Of a stretch of 64,000 bases of DNA, positions 1 through 8,101 are shown piece after piece. Every line of letters starts with the position of its first letter. Position 1 is the stretch's first letter. The DNA is from an uncultured Nioella sp. (lineage in GTDB: Bacteria; Pseudomonadota; Alphaproteobacteria; Rhodobacterales; Rhodobacteraceae). The notes beneath the pieces were generated by a model. It was given only the letters and a program-made list of their open reading frames with translations, did no database searches and was not told the origin of the DNA. Location of the stretch: assembly GCA_947498125.1 (NCBI GenBank), contig CANMJH010000001.1, forward strand, positions 186,001-250,000. The letters are read 5' to 3'. Made by a program: the position numbers and the translations under genes.

Positions 1-120
1 AAGCAGCTTGACATGCCCAAGCTCATAATCCCATCTCTGCAAGTCAATATGCGGGCTGGTGAAATCCCGCGGGACAAGGATGGCAATCCGGTGTTAAAGG
101 TCCCGGTAAACGGGCTTTAA
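1..120 (+). CDS. C-terminal end of an unidentified protein (partial)
   Basis: Frame 1 is open from the window edge to a TAA at 118-120, giving 39 residues that end in PVLKVPVNGL. The start lies outside the window. Composition is ordinary for this genome and the next gene follows after 22 bases in the same direction, so the frame is probably coding. There is too little sequence to name a family, and I assign no function. Confidence 0.5.
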   Translation, partial: KQLDMPKLIIPSLQVNMRAGEIPRDKDGNPVLKVPVNGL

Positions 121-142
121 CCAACCAAAAGGGGTAGGGGTG

Positions 143-550
143 ATGGATCTCAGACGTATAAATGACGACGTGTCGGTCGCGCCGCAAATCGCAATTGAGG
201 ACGTGGCCGAGCTGGCTGCGATGGGCTTTCGTTCGGTTATCTGCAACCGCCCGGATAACGAAGACCCGGGTCAACCGGACTGGGCCATGATTGAGGCTGC
301 CGCGAAAGAGGCTGGGCTTGAGACACGCTTTATGCCCGTTATGTCCGGCGGCGTTTGTCTTGAGGATGGTGATAGCTTTCGCGCGGCGCTTTCGGAACTG
401 CCCAAACCGCTATTGGCCTATTGCCGCTCTGGCACGCGCTGCGCGCAGCTTTGGACGCTCAGCCAAGCGGGCGACACCCCGGCAGATGAGATCGTAAGTG
501 CCTGCGCCGGGGCCGGTTATGATGTCAGAGGGCTGGTTTCCAGAGGCTGA
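143..550 (+). CDS. TIGR01244/DUF442 family sulfurtransferase-phosphatase-like protein
   Basis: A protein of about 135 residues resembling the beta-lactamase-hydrolase-like (Blh N-terminal) phosphatase/rhodanese-type family. The N-terminal part (GFRSVICNRPDNED) and a Cys-x5-Arg-type loop, CRSGTRC near residue 96, are the family signature; the Cys would be the catalytic nucleophile. Relatives are dual-specificity-phosphatase-fold proteins linked to sulfide and thiol metabolism. GTG at 140 and ATG at 143 are both possible; the G-rich stretch at 131-140 is the ribosome binding site, which favours ATG. The 3' end overlaps the convergent Rrf2 gene by 34 bases. The family call is fairly firm; the substrate is unknown. 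Confidence 0.8.
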   Translation: MDLRRINDDVSVAPQIAIEDVAELAAMGFRSVICNRPDNEDPGQPDWAMIEAAAKEAGLETRFMPVMSGGVCLEDGDSFRAALSELPKPLLAYCRSGTRCAQLWTLSQAGDTPADEIVSACAGAGYDVRGLVSRG

Positions 551-993
551 CAAGTCGGGCGCGACATCGACAAGATCCGCCCGAGCCCCTCATTCTCACA
601 GGTCAGATCTTCAAGGCTGACGGGGTCAAGCGCTGCATAGAACGCTTCCAGAGCGGTATCGAGCACGCCTTTCAGGCGGCAGGTGGATGAGAGCGGGCAT
701 TTATTGTCATGGGCGGAAAAACACTCGGCAAAGGGTGTATTGGCCTCAAAAATCCGAAAAACGCGCCCAACGCTGATCTCGGCGGGGGCAACGCGCAGGC
801 GGATGCCACCATTGCGGCCGCGCAGCGTTTCTAAAAACCCGGTTTGCGCCAATTGGTGAATGACGAGCCCCAAATGCGCCTCACTGACACCGCACGCCGC
901 CGCAATCTCGGACTTCCTCAAAATCTTTGATGGGTTCATGGCGCAAGTCATAAGACTGCGCATGGCGATATTGGTTCGAATGGTCAGACGCAT
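517..993 (-). CDS. Rrf2 family transcriptional regulator, NsrR-like
   Basis: A 158-residue Rrf2-type winged-helix regulator. The N-terminal helix-turn-helix (around 25-60) is followed by the conserved wing RGRNGGIRL. Three cysteines lie in the dimerisation region: one in FAECFS and two in CPLSSTC. This matches the Cys arrangement of NsrR, which binds an Fe-S cluster and senses nitric oxide. Close similarity to NsrR runs through HLGLVIHQLAQTGFLETLRG. It probably represses nitrosative-stress genes, but no target is visible in the window. IscR or RirA-like roles are less likely because of the Cys spacing. It is convergent with, and overlaps, the sulfurtransferase-like gene. Confidence 0.8.
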   Translation of the reverse strand: MRLTIRTNIAMRSLMTCAMNPSKILRKSEIAAACGVSEAHLGLVIHQLAQTGFLETLRGRNGGIRLRVAPAEISVGRVFRIFEANTPFAECFSAHDNKCPLSSTCRLKGVLDTALEAFYAALDPVSLEDLTCENEGLGRILSMSRPTCQPLETSPLTS

Positions 994-1065
994 CTGGGGC
1001 GGCCCTCCTGATGACAGGAAGTAGACCGCCCCGGGATCGGTTACTTTGATCCAGATCAGATGGGT

Positions 1066-1728
1066 TTAAACAAAATCCACTGAATATAGCGCCGCAGGGC
1101 GATGCCGCCCGCCAGAAGTTTTTTCTTTCAGATCGACAAGGTCCCAGTTGGCCGCAATCCATTTTCGGAAGTTGCGCTTATCCAACTCTTCGCCGCGTAA
1201 CGTTTCGAACACCGCTTGCGCTTGGGCCAATGTGAACTTCTTCGGCAAGAACTGAAATGCCGATTTGGCGGTTTCGGTGACCCGGTTAGTGACCTTGTCG
1301 GCCAGTTTCGCCCGCGCATCTGCCAGAATAACATCATGGTCAAAGGCCAGGACTGGCAATTCGTCCATATCAAACCAGCGCGCATCAGACGCGTCTGTTG
1401 CCGCAGTCAGCACCATCTGGTCTGATGGCACAAGCGCGACAAAGGCCACGGTGATCACTCGTTCGCGTGGATCACGGCCCGGCATGCCGTATGCGCCAAG
1501 CTGCTCCAAGGGAACGCCCGCTACGCCGGTTTCTTCTTCCAGCTCGCGCGCGGCGCCAACGACTATGTCTTCGTCCATTTTGATAAAGCCGCCAGGGATG
1601 GCCCACGATCCTTGAAAAGGGTCGGCCAGTCTTTCGATAAGAAGGACATGTAACCGTCCCTCGCGAATCGAAAAAATGCAAATATCTGCAGTGACCGCTG
1701 GATGCGGGTACTCATACGTATAAGCCAT
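1066..1728 (-). CDS. NUDIX hydrolase with C-terminal winged helix (NrtR-type regulator)
   Basis: 220 residues in two parts. Residues 1-140 are a NUDIX domain with a complete NUDIX box (G47-x5-E53-x7-R61-E62-x3-E65-E66-x-G68), so catalysis is possible. Residues 155-220 carry the winged-helix tail typical of NrtR (FTLAQAQAVFETLRG, LDKRNFRKWI, then RHRPAALY). NrtR proteins repress NAD-synthesis genes and release DNA on binding ADP-ribose. It reads away from the TIR-WD40 gene across a 568-base intergenic region that holds an inverted-repeat array suitable as its operator (1834-1862). A plain ADP-ribose pyrophosphatase is the alternative, but the C-terminal domain argues for a regulator. Confidence 0.8.
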   Translation of the reverse strand: MAYTYEYPHPAVTADICIFSIREGRLHVLLIERLADPFQGSWAIPGGFIKMDEDIVVGAARELEEETGVAGVPLEQLGAYGMPGRDPRERVITVAFVALVPSDQMVLTAATDASDARWFDMDELPVLAFDHDVILADARAKLADKVTNRVTETAKSAFQFLPKKFTLAQAQAVFETLRGEELDKRNFRKWIAANWDLVDLKEKTSGGRHRPAALYSVDFV

Positions 1729-1833
1729 GGTTGCCTCTGCCGATGTGCCGCAATACGCAAATCGGCCCTTTCGTTGTTATTGATTCCCCCAAAAGGTCCC
1801 GTCTTGGGGTGATCGCTACGACGGCGCAGTGAT

Positions 1834-1862
1834 TGGTGTCGATAAGACACCACGCCGGTGTC
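1834..1862. promoter_or_regulatory. Alternating GGTGTC/GACACC inverted-repeat array, candidate NrtR operator
   Basis: Three six-base half-sites lie at an 11-base period: GGTGTC at 1835-1840, GACACC at 1846-1851 and GGTGTC at 1857-1862, separated by GATAA and ACGCC. The first pair extends to seven-base arms (1834-1840 and 1846-1852). The array begins 106 bases upstream of the NUDIX-winged-helix start, where an autoregulatory site would be expected. A weaker relative, GGTGTC-N5-TACACT, lies at 2055-2071 on the TIR side. Assignment to NrtR is inference from position. Confidence 0.45.
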
Positions 1863-1877
1863 CCCGTCAAGGAAAAT

Positions 1878-1948
1878 GGCCGGCCCTCAGGGACAGAGAA
1901 GGCCGGCCGGACGATCCAATTAGGGACAGGGACAAGGGGCGGATCGTC
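1878..1948. repeat. Two nested inverted repeats in the NrtR-TIR intergenic region
   Basis: GGCCGGCC occurs at 1878-1885 and again at 1901-1908. It is self-complementary, so the two copies can form a stem with a 15-base loop. Directly after it, GACGATCC (1910-1917) is matched by GGATCGTC (1941-1948). Neither stem is followed by a U-tract on the plus strand, so this is not a standard terminator. The rest of 1949-2240 is AT-rich, with T/G-rich runs and no convincing open frame. Confidence 0.5.
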
Positions 1949-2246
1949 TAAGGGGTAGGGAGGAAAAAGGTCTTTCTAGAAGCTATAAAAAAATCTGTTT
2001 TATGTGTTAAGGTGTTGGTGTTTTAAGTCTTTGGTTTGTGTTGTCGTGATCTATGGTGTCTTTATTACACTTATAGTTAGTGATGTAAATACACAAACGA
2101 ATGAATTTTGATAATTCACGTCATTTCTGGCGTAAGCATTTGAACCAAAAAGAAATTTTTTTCGCCATTTTGCGGCTATTGTTATGAATACACATCTGAA
2201 TCACACGAATCGCGCGGCGTGCGTGCCTACGCTTGCACATCTTAAA

Positions 2247-2283
2247 GGCCCGTCAGGGCTAGATTTTTTGCCCGTGTCAGGGC
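2247..2283 (+). promoter_or_regulatory. Tandem leader hairpins before the TIR gene, first with a U-tract
   Basis: Two similar short hairpins stand just before the TIR-WD40 start. The first is GCCC-GTCA-GGGC at 2248-2259, followed by TAGA and six T (2264-2269), which resembles a weak intrinsic terminator. The second is GCCC-GTGTCA-GGGC at 2270-2283, ending 13 bases before the ATG. The two units are near direct repeats. No good Shine-Dalgarno sequence precedes the start. Attenuation of TIR expression is an inference. Confidence 0.35.
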
Positions 2284-2296
2284 TTGATGGCGCGCG

Positions 2297-4624
2297 ATGA
2301 CCGATAAGTCCCGAATCTTTATTTCCTACTCCCATAAGGACCGCGAGCGCGCGGATTTCCTTTACGATGGGTTGATTGGGCTTGGGCATGACGTTTTTAT
2401 CGACCGCGAAGGGATCTTTGCGGCTGAAAACATATCGGACCGTATTCAGGAAATGATCCAAGGTTCGGATGTCGTGGTATTGGTGCTTGGATCCAATTGG
2501 ATCACGTCACCGGCGTGCCGTCAGGAAATGCGTCTGGCGTTGGAATTCAACAAACGTATTTTGCCAGCTGCCTTTGAAAATGTCGGGGCGGATCTTCCTT
2601 CGGCGATTTCCGAGATTAACTATGTGCGCTTTTATGGGGACGACACCAGTTGGGACGAGGGGCTGGCCAATCTCAACGACGCTATGGGGCGCGATATCGC
2701 GTGGATTCGCGATCACACCAGTTATGGTGAGATGGCAAATCGATGGGTGCGCGGGCAAGCGTCGACGCTTTGGGGGCGCGAGTTGCGCCGCATGCGATCT
2801 TGGATCGAGCGTCAGCCTGCGGGCGCGCCGCAGCCAACCACCGAGCATTGGCTTTATCTTAAGGCTGGATTGCGGCGGCGGAAATGGACCCAGATCGTCT
2901 CGACCATCTTAACGACCTTGGCGGTCTGTGCCAGCGTCGTGGGCGGCGTTTTCTACATCAGCAACTCACAATGCGAAGAGCTTCGCTCGCGCGCGCGCGA
3001 AGCCCAAACGCTTGAGCCGATTTTGGCCATCCAAAACCTGTTGCCGCTCGTGAGTTTCAGTTTCTGCCGCGCCGATGATGCGTGGCTCGAGATTTTGGGG
3101 GAACTGGGTACCGCTTTGCAAAGCCAACGCCTACGCGCGTCCATTACATTGCCGGATGTCCCTGCGCATTTCGTAGATTTCTTGCCGGGGTCAGGCCATG
3201 TTGTTGCCGCCACTATGGATGGGACGGCAGAAATTTTTGATCCGCTGACCGGCGCGTTACTTGCCCAAGAGATCGAGATGCCCGATGTCTCAATCGCGCC
3301 GCGTATTTTGCATGATGGGGGGCATTTCCTGCTGCTTCGCGACAACCGTGCCACGGTGTGGGATCCAGAAACCGGCGAAGTTGTTGGTCTTCCCTATGCT
3401 GGCCCCGCGCCGGTGCTTTCTGCGGCTTTGGCGCCTGAACGCAATGCGTTGGTGGTGGCAACGGCGCCCGATACGCTGCATTTTCATTCGCTAATTTCGG
3501 GCCGCACCCTTCGCGCTCCAATTGAACTTGGCCTGCATGCCACCGCGATTGCCTTTGTTCCCGGTACAGCGCGCCTGATTGCGGCGGTTGGTGATGAAAT
3601 TCGGATCATTGATCTGGTTCCAGCGCTGGATGGACAAAGCTTTGATTTGGTCCGGCGCTTGCCAATGCCCGATTTGGTCCGCTCTATCCATGTTTCAGCA
3701 GATGGCAGCACATTGGCCGCGACGACCGGCACCGTGGCGGGTGTTTGGGATTTAACAACCTTGGAACCCGTGCTTGAGCCAAGCGAGCTTTACCGCGATG
3801 GGGTTGAGATTTTGTCCATAGGGCTAAGTCCAGACGGCCTGCGACTTGCAGTCGGCGCGTCGGATAAACGCGCGCGCATTCATGATGTCGCCACCGGAAA
3901 GATCCTGACCACATTGCAGGGCCATCGCAGCCCAGTGCATTCGGTGCGGTTCTCGCCACATGGCGACGCGGTCATGACCCATGATCTGGCGGGCGTCATG
4001 CGGCTCTTTGATGTTTCGACCGGGCTTTTGGTGCCCACTATTTCGGATGAAATGACACAAGCCGTCATCTCAACCAGCCAAGCCGGAGATGCCGCCGCAG
4101 ATGGCCGGCTTGAGGCAACTGGCCTGACGATCACGATCCCGCCGGATCAGGAAAATATCCTAATTCTGGAACATGAGCTGCGCGAGACGCCCCTTGTTTA
4201 CGAAGATCGCTTGCCGCATGGGCGCGGCTTCGTCACTTCAATGGCGCTCAGCTCGGATGAGCGGCTATTGGTGACGGCTGCAGATGACGGCAATATCCGA
4301 GTCTGGGACGCGCAGACAGGTCTGCCACTTTATGTGTTTTCTCATGCCCGCGACGCGCTCGTGACCTTTGTTGGCGCTGATTTTACGCCAGAAGGGGATC
4401 ACATCGTGTCATGGGATAATAATGGAGAAGAGCGTGTTTGGCATATCCGCCCGATGGAAGGCGACCTTTTTCAAACGGCGTGCCGCCTTCTGCCGTTCCG
4501 CGACGGGGTGCGCGCCATCAGTTCCGCGGATGATGATCAACCCCAGATTGAAGCAGGCGACCCCTGCGACGATATGGGCCGTGTGCCGCATTGGGGCGCT
4601 GCCTTTGGCCTGACACGCGGCTAA
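2297..4624 (+). CDS. TIR domain - transmembrane - WD40 repeat protein
   Basis: 775 residues. Residues 5-130 form a TIR domain (RIFISYSHKDRERADFL, then DVFIDREGI); S71-P-A-C74-x2-E77 matches the catalytic-Glu region of NAD-cleaving TIRs. Residues 139-198 are a helical linker with spaced W, R and PTTEHW positions, which I recall from other bacterial TIR-WD40 proteins. One hydrophobic helix (about 199-221) follows RRRK, so the TIR end should face the cytoplasm and the rest the periplasm. From about 280 to the end are degenerate WD40 blades (for example GHRSPVHSVRFSPHG near 541 and IRVWDAQTG near 667). There is no NB-ARC or STAND ATPase. Bacterial TIR proteins are often immune NADases; here the function is unproven. 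The AT-rich upstream region hints at acquisition, although the gene itself has normal GC. Confidence 0.85.
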   Translation: MTDKSRIFISYSHKDRERADFLYDGLIGLGHDVFIDREGIFAAENISDRIQEMIQGSDVVVLVLGSNWITSPACRQEMRLALEFNKRILPAAFENVGADLPSAISEINYVRFYGDDTSWDEGLANLNDAMGRDIAWIRDHTSYGEMANRWVRGQASTLWGRELRRMRSWIERQPAGAPQPTTEHWLYLKAGLRRRKWTQIVSTILTTLAVCASVVGGVFYISNSQCEELRSRAREAQTLEPILAIQNLLPLVSFSFCRADDAWLEILGELGTALQSQRLRASITLPDVPAHFVDFLPGSGHVVAATMDGTAEIFDPLTGALLAQEIEMPDVSIAPRILHDGGHFLLLRDNRATVWDPETGEVVGLPYAGPAPVLSAALAPERNALVVATAPDTLHFHSLISGRTLRAPIELGLHATAIAFVPGTARLIAAVGDEIRIIDLVPALDGQSFDLVRRLPMPDLVRSIHVSADGSTLAATTGTVAGVWDLTTLEPVLEPSELYRDGVEILSIGLSPDGLRLAVGASDKRARIHDVATGKILTTLQGHRSPVHSVRFSPHGDAVMTHDLAGVMRLFDVSTGLLVPTISDEMTQAVISTSQAGDAAADGRLEATGLTITIPPDQENILILEHELRETPLVYEDRLPHGRGFVTSMALSSDERLLVTAADDGNIRVWDAQTGLPLYVFSHARDALVTFVGADFTPEGDHIVSWDNNGEERVWHIRPMEGDLFQTACRLLPFRDGVRAISSADDDQPQIEAGDPCDDMGRVPHWGAAFGLTRG

Positions 4625-4759
4625 TAACGCAAAGACACTCGATTTGCGTCAACGCGGCCTTAACCGGTCTCGGACTAAATACAAAAGCGCCCCTTGCAGC
4701 CCCCCAAAGGCGCACATAACATCTTGGGCAAGCACGTATCCAAACCCGAGGCAGGCCCG

Positions 4760-5383
4760 ATGCAAGACCCAACAGAATTCTACATGAACACGCTTGTTCC
4801 CATGGTGGTCGAACAGACCAGTCGCGGCGAACGCGCTTACGATATCTTTTCCCGGCTTCTAAAAGAACGCATTATTTTCCTGTCCGGACCCGTTCATGAT
4901 GGCATGTCCAGCTTGATCGTGGCACAGCTTTTGCATCTTGAGGCGGAAAACCCGACCAAAGAAATCTCGATGTATATCAACAGCCCCGGCGGCGTCGTCA
5001 CTTCGGGCCTGTCGATCTATGACACGATGCAATACATCAAACCCAAAGTGTCCACGCTCTGCGTGGGGCAGGCGGCCTCGATGGGGTCGTTGCTGTTGAC
5101 TGCGGGCGAGCCCGGCATGCGGTTCTCGCTGCCCAATAGCCGGATCATGGTGCACCAGCCTTCTGGCGGGTATCAGGGGCAAGCGACCGATATCATGATC
5201 CACGCGCAAGAAACCCAAAAATTGAAGGATCGGTTGAATCAGATTTACGTCAAACATACCGGTCAAAAATTTGAAGCGGTTGTCGACGCGCTGGAACGCG
5301 ATAACTTCATGGATGCCGAACAGGCAAAAGATTGGGGCCTGATCGACGAAATCGTCGAAAACCGCGCACCTGACGCTGAATAA
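4760..5383 (+). CDS. clpP: ATP-dependent Clp protease proteolytic subunit
   Basis: The 207-residue serine peptidase forms the double-heptamer chamber that degrades proteins unfolded by ClpX or ClpA. The catalytic Ser is in GQAASMGS and the His in [11 protein letters not shown]; the acidic member lies in the [11 protein letters not shown] region. Length is normal. The start ATG at 4760 follows a good GAGGCAGG site; an upstream in-frame extension to 4694 is poorly conserved in character and rejected. clpX follows 173 bases downstream, so the two form the usual clpP-clpX pair, possibly with a separate clpX promoter. Confidence 0.97.
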   Translation: MQDPTEFYMNTLVPMVVEQTSRGERAYDIFSRLLKERIIFLSGPVHDGMSSLIVAQLLHLEAENPTKEISMYINSPGGVVTSGLSIYDTMQYIKPKVSTLCVGQAASMGSLLLTAGEPGMRFSLPNSRIMVHQPSGGYQGQATDIMIHAQETQKLKDRLNQIYVKHTGQKFEAVVDALERDNFMDAEQAKDWGLIDEIVENRAPDAE

Positions 5384-5455
5384 ATAATCACGGTCGCGGG
5401 ATTTGCACTCAGATCTCGCGACCTCCTGACACACAGGTGCTCGAACTCGTGCATT

Positions 5456-5529
5456 TTGACATTGTCCAGCCTCATCACCTGTTCTAGGCTTGGCGAACGA
5501 ATTGGGATCAGGGCCATTTTGGCCCTTTC
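5456..5529 (+). promoter_or_regulatory. Possible clpX promoter and short hairpin
   Basis: A perfect TTGACA (5456-5461) lies in the clpP-clpX gap; the spaced -10 is poor (TGTTCT at 18 bases or TTCTAG further on). Downstream, AGGGCCA-TTT-TGGCCCT (5510-5526) forms a compact hairpin followed only by TTTCA, so at most a weak terminator. A heat-shock or housekeeping promoter would fit clpX, but the -10 is not convincing. Confidence 0.3.
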
Positions 5530-5556
5530 AGGGGACCCCATTGAGGTAAAGACGAT

Positions 5557-6819
5557 ATGGCGAATTCAACCAGCGGCGACTCGAAAAACACGCTTTACTG
5601 CAGCTTCTGCGGCAAAAGCCAGCACGAGGTGCGCAAGCTGATTGCGGGCCCAACAGTGTTCATCTGTGATGAATGTGTTGAGCTTTGCATGGATATTATC
5701 CGCGAAGAAACTAAGTCCGCAGGGCTGAAGTCTTCCGAAGGTGTGCCCAGCCCGAAAGAGATTTGCGAGGTTCTGGACGATTACGTTATCGGTCAGTCCC
5801 ATGCGAAACGCGTCCTCTCGGTCGCGGTGCACAACCACTATAAACGTCTCAATCACGCTGAAAAATCCGAGATTGAACTGGCGAAATCGAATATTCTGCT
5901 GATCGGACCTACAGGTTGCGGTAAGACTTTGCTGGCCCAAACGCTGGCGCGCATTCTGGATGTGCCGTTCACCATGGCAGATGCCACAACGCTGACCGAA
6001 GCCGGTTATGTGGGTGAGGATGTTGAGAATATCATTCTCAAGCTTTTGCAGGCCTCTGAATATAATGTCGATCGTGCGCAGCGCGGAATCGTTTATATTG
6101 ACGAGGTCGACAAGATTACCCGTAAATCTGACAACCCATCGATCACCCGTGATGTTTCGGGCGAAGGGGTGCAGCAAGCGCTTCTGAAGATCATGGAAGG
6201 CACGGTTGCCTCCGTGCCGCCGCAAGGCGGTCGTAAGCACCCACAGCAGGAATTCCTGCAAGTGGATACGACCAATATCCTTTTCATCTGCGGTGGCGCC
6301 TTTGCAGGTCTGGAAAAGATCATCGCGCAGCGCGGCAAAGGCTCGGCCATTGGGTTTGGAGCAGATGTAAAAGAAAACGACAGCCGCGGTGTTGGCGAAG
6401 TGTTCCAAGAGCTGGAACCAGAGGATCTGCTGAAATTTGGCCTGATCCCGGAATTTGTTGGCCGCTTGCCTGTGATTGCAACATTGACCGATCTTGATCA
6501 GGACGCGCTTGTGACGATCCTGACCCAGCCTAAGAACGCTCTGATCAAACAGTATCAGCGCCTGTTCGAGCTGGAAGAGGCCAAGCTGAAATTCACCGAT
6601 GATGCGTTGAATGCGATTGCAAAACGCGCAATTGAACGCAAAACCGGTGCGCGCGGGCTGCGCTCGATCATGGAAGATATTCTGCTCGATACGATGTTCG
6701 AACTGCCGGGCACGGAAAACGTGGAAGAGGTCGTAGTCAATGAAGAAGCGGTCAATTCTGAAAGCCAGCCTCTGTTGATCTACGCGGATCGCAAGGATGA
6801 GCCAGCAACCGCTGGCTAA
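5557..6819 (+). CDS. clpX: ATP-dependent Clp protease ATP-binding subunit ClpX
   Basis: This 420-residue AAA+ unfoldase partners ClpP. The N-terminal zinc-binding domain has four cysteines (CSFC near residue 15, CDEC and ELC near 40). Walker A is GPTGCGKT, Walker B is [11 protein letters not shown], and the sensor-2 region is [14 protein letters not shown]. Length is normal for the family. The start at 5557 follows TTGAGGTAAAGACGAT, with a GAGG site at good spacing. A strong hairpin terminator at 6851 closes the clpP-clpX unit. Confidence 0.98.
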   Translation: MANSTSGDSKNTLYCSFCGKSQHEVRKLIAGPTVFICDECVELCMDIIREETKSAGLKSSEGVPSPKEICEVLDDYVIGQSHAKRVLSVAVHNHYKRLNHAEKSEIELAKSNILLIGPTGCGKTLLAQTLARILDVPFTMADATTLTEAGYVGEDVENIILKLLQASEYNVDRAQRGIVYIDEVDKITRKSDNPSITRDVSGEGVQQALLKIMEGTVASVPPQGGRKHPQQEFLQVDTTNILFICGGAFAGLEKIIAQRGKGSAIGFGADVKENDSRGVGEVFQELEPEDLLKFGLIPEFVGRLPVIATLTDLDQDALVTILTQPKNALIKQYQRLFELEEAKLKFTDDALNAIAKRAIERKTGARGLRSIMEDILLDTMFELPGTENVEEVVVNEEAVNSESQPLLIYADRKDEPATAG

Positions 6820-6850
6820 TTCGGCGGCAGAGATTTCTGACGAAAACCAA

Positions 6851-6884
6851 AAACGCCGGCCTTTTGTAGAGCCGGCGTTTTTGT
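6851..6884. terminator. Bidirectional intrinsic terminator between clpX and the convergent GT gene
   Basis: A perfect 10-base stem, AAACGCCGGC (6851-6860) with GCCGGCGTTT (6871-6880), is flanked by A-rich sequence on the left and T-rich on the right. It can therefore stop transcription from clpX and from the minus-strand gene. Confidence 0.85.
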
Positions 6885-6974
6885 ATGGCGTTCCCGGTGT
6901 CGGCGGGCTTATTGCAGGCTAAGGGCCCTTGCCAGCTTGGGTAGATCCCCGCCAAATTGCCTGTGTCGCGGTCG

Positions 6975-7967
6975 TCAACGCAACCAGAGTTTTTCCCGTT
7001 TGAGTTTGTTGCGGATCGCTTGTTCGCGCCTGGGCAGGTTGTCTCGGTCGAACAATGCGCGCGCGCGCTGACCTTTTCCCTGGAAAATCATACGCCTAAA
7101 GGGTTCATACCCCTTTAAAACTTTTTTGATTTTATTAGGCGCGGTGATGTTTTCCAATATCTCGACCACGCGGTCGTTTTCCCGGGCATATAGCAGCGGC
7201 AATACCCGATAGTGACAGCTATGAGACCCATCCAGATACCCGGGCGCCAAGGCGTCCCGACTGCCGCCAAAGGAGTGTATCACAAGGGGCAGGGCGACTT
7301 GATCCAGCCACGGGTCGAGCGCCTGACAAATAAGGGCGTCCGGCGTGTCGTGGCGGATCGAGACGGCATAATCCAGAAAACGTTTTCCAAACTCATGGGG
7401 GCATTTGTAGTAGAAAAAGCCAGCGTTGAAATAAAGATAGCGCCGCCAATATTCGTCCGGTTGGCTGAGATCCAAAGAGCTTTCGAAATCCAGTCCGAAC
7501 CGGTCATAAAGCGTTTTCCAAGTCTCGGTATAACCTGGTCCATACAGCTCGATCTGAGGCCAAGTGCCTTCGACCTTCAAACTGGCGGATGGGCGCTCGA
7601 AATCAAATGGGACATCGTTTAGATCACCTGTGATTAACGTGTCGCTATCGAAGAATACAAACGGCTCGCCTTTGGGCAGGGCGGACAGCACTTCGATTTT
7701 GTTGGCATATGGGTAGTATTCCCCGAACTCTTTGTTTTCAAAGGAAATAACTTCTGCGCCATGCGCTTCGATCAGGTCGCGAATCTCGGCGTTTCCCATT
7801 TTGGGATTGCCACTCCAACGATCGTTTTTTTCGGGTTCGGCAACGAAAAGGCGGCCCTTAAACTGGGGATTGAATGCCTTGAAGCTGACGACAAAAAGCG
7901 CGGCTTCATATTGCAGACGGCCGTTTTGACCGACGATAACGACGTTAAAAGGGGATGCTGCTGTCAT
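6975..7967 (-). CDS. Putative GT-A fold glycosyltransferase-like protein
   Basis: 330 residues. The N-terminus (SPFNVVIVGQNGRLQYEAAL) looks like a nucleotide-sugar-binding fold. D107-S-D109 in PFVFFDSDTLITG resembles the metal-binding DxD of GT-A enzymes, followed by FNAGFFYYKCP, an arrangement common in family-8-like transferases. The C-terminus is basic (KGKGQRARALF, KLKREKLWLR), perhaps for membrane or polymer contact. No signal peptide or membrane helix is seen. It stands alone between clpX (convergent) and tRNA-Tyr, so context gives no acceptor. A conserved Rhodobacterales protein of unknown substrate is the safe reading. Confidence 0.6.
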   Translation of the reverse strand: MTAASPFNVVIVGQNGRLQYEAALFVVSFKAFNPQFKGRLFVAEPEKNDRWSGNPKMGNAEIRDLIEAHGAEVISFENKEFGEYYPYANKIEVLSALPKGEPFVFFDSDTLITGDLNDVPFDFERPSASLKVEGTWPQIELYGPGYTETWKTLYDRFGLDFESSLDLSQPDEYWRRYLYFNAGFFYYKCPHEFGKRFLDYAVSIRHDTPDALICQALDPWLDQVALPLVIHSFGGSRDALAPGYLDGSHSCHYRVLPLLYARENDRVVEILENITAPNKIKKVLKGYEPFRRMIFQGKGQRARALFDRDNLPRREQAIRNKLKREKLWLR

Positions 7968-8101
7968 AATGCCCGCGACTTGCCTGTGCCTTTAATGGCC
8001 AGTCTAACGCGATGGCGCTGATAACGCCAAGATCAATGCGACCGAATTGGTCAAAAGATCCAATTGGCCCAATTGATCACCACAATCATCAAAGAAGAAA
8101 G

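Noticed and set aside
1951-1970. GGGAGGA at 1958-1964 as a pairing target of the CcsR-like loops in the TIR leader.
   Set aside because: A seven-base G/A-rich match is expected by chance many times in this window, and it is unknown whether this stretch is transcribed in the TIR message.
2297-4624. A full defence island or prophage around the TIR-WD40 gene.
   Set aside because: The flanks are core genes (NUDIX regulator, clpP-clpX); no integrase, transposase, methylase or other defence gene is visible.
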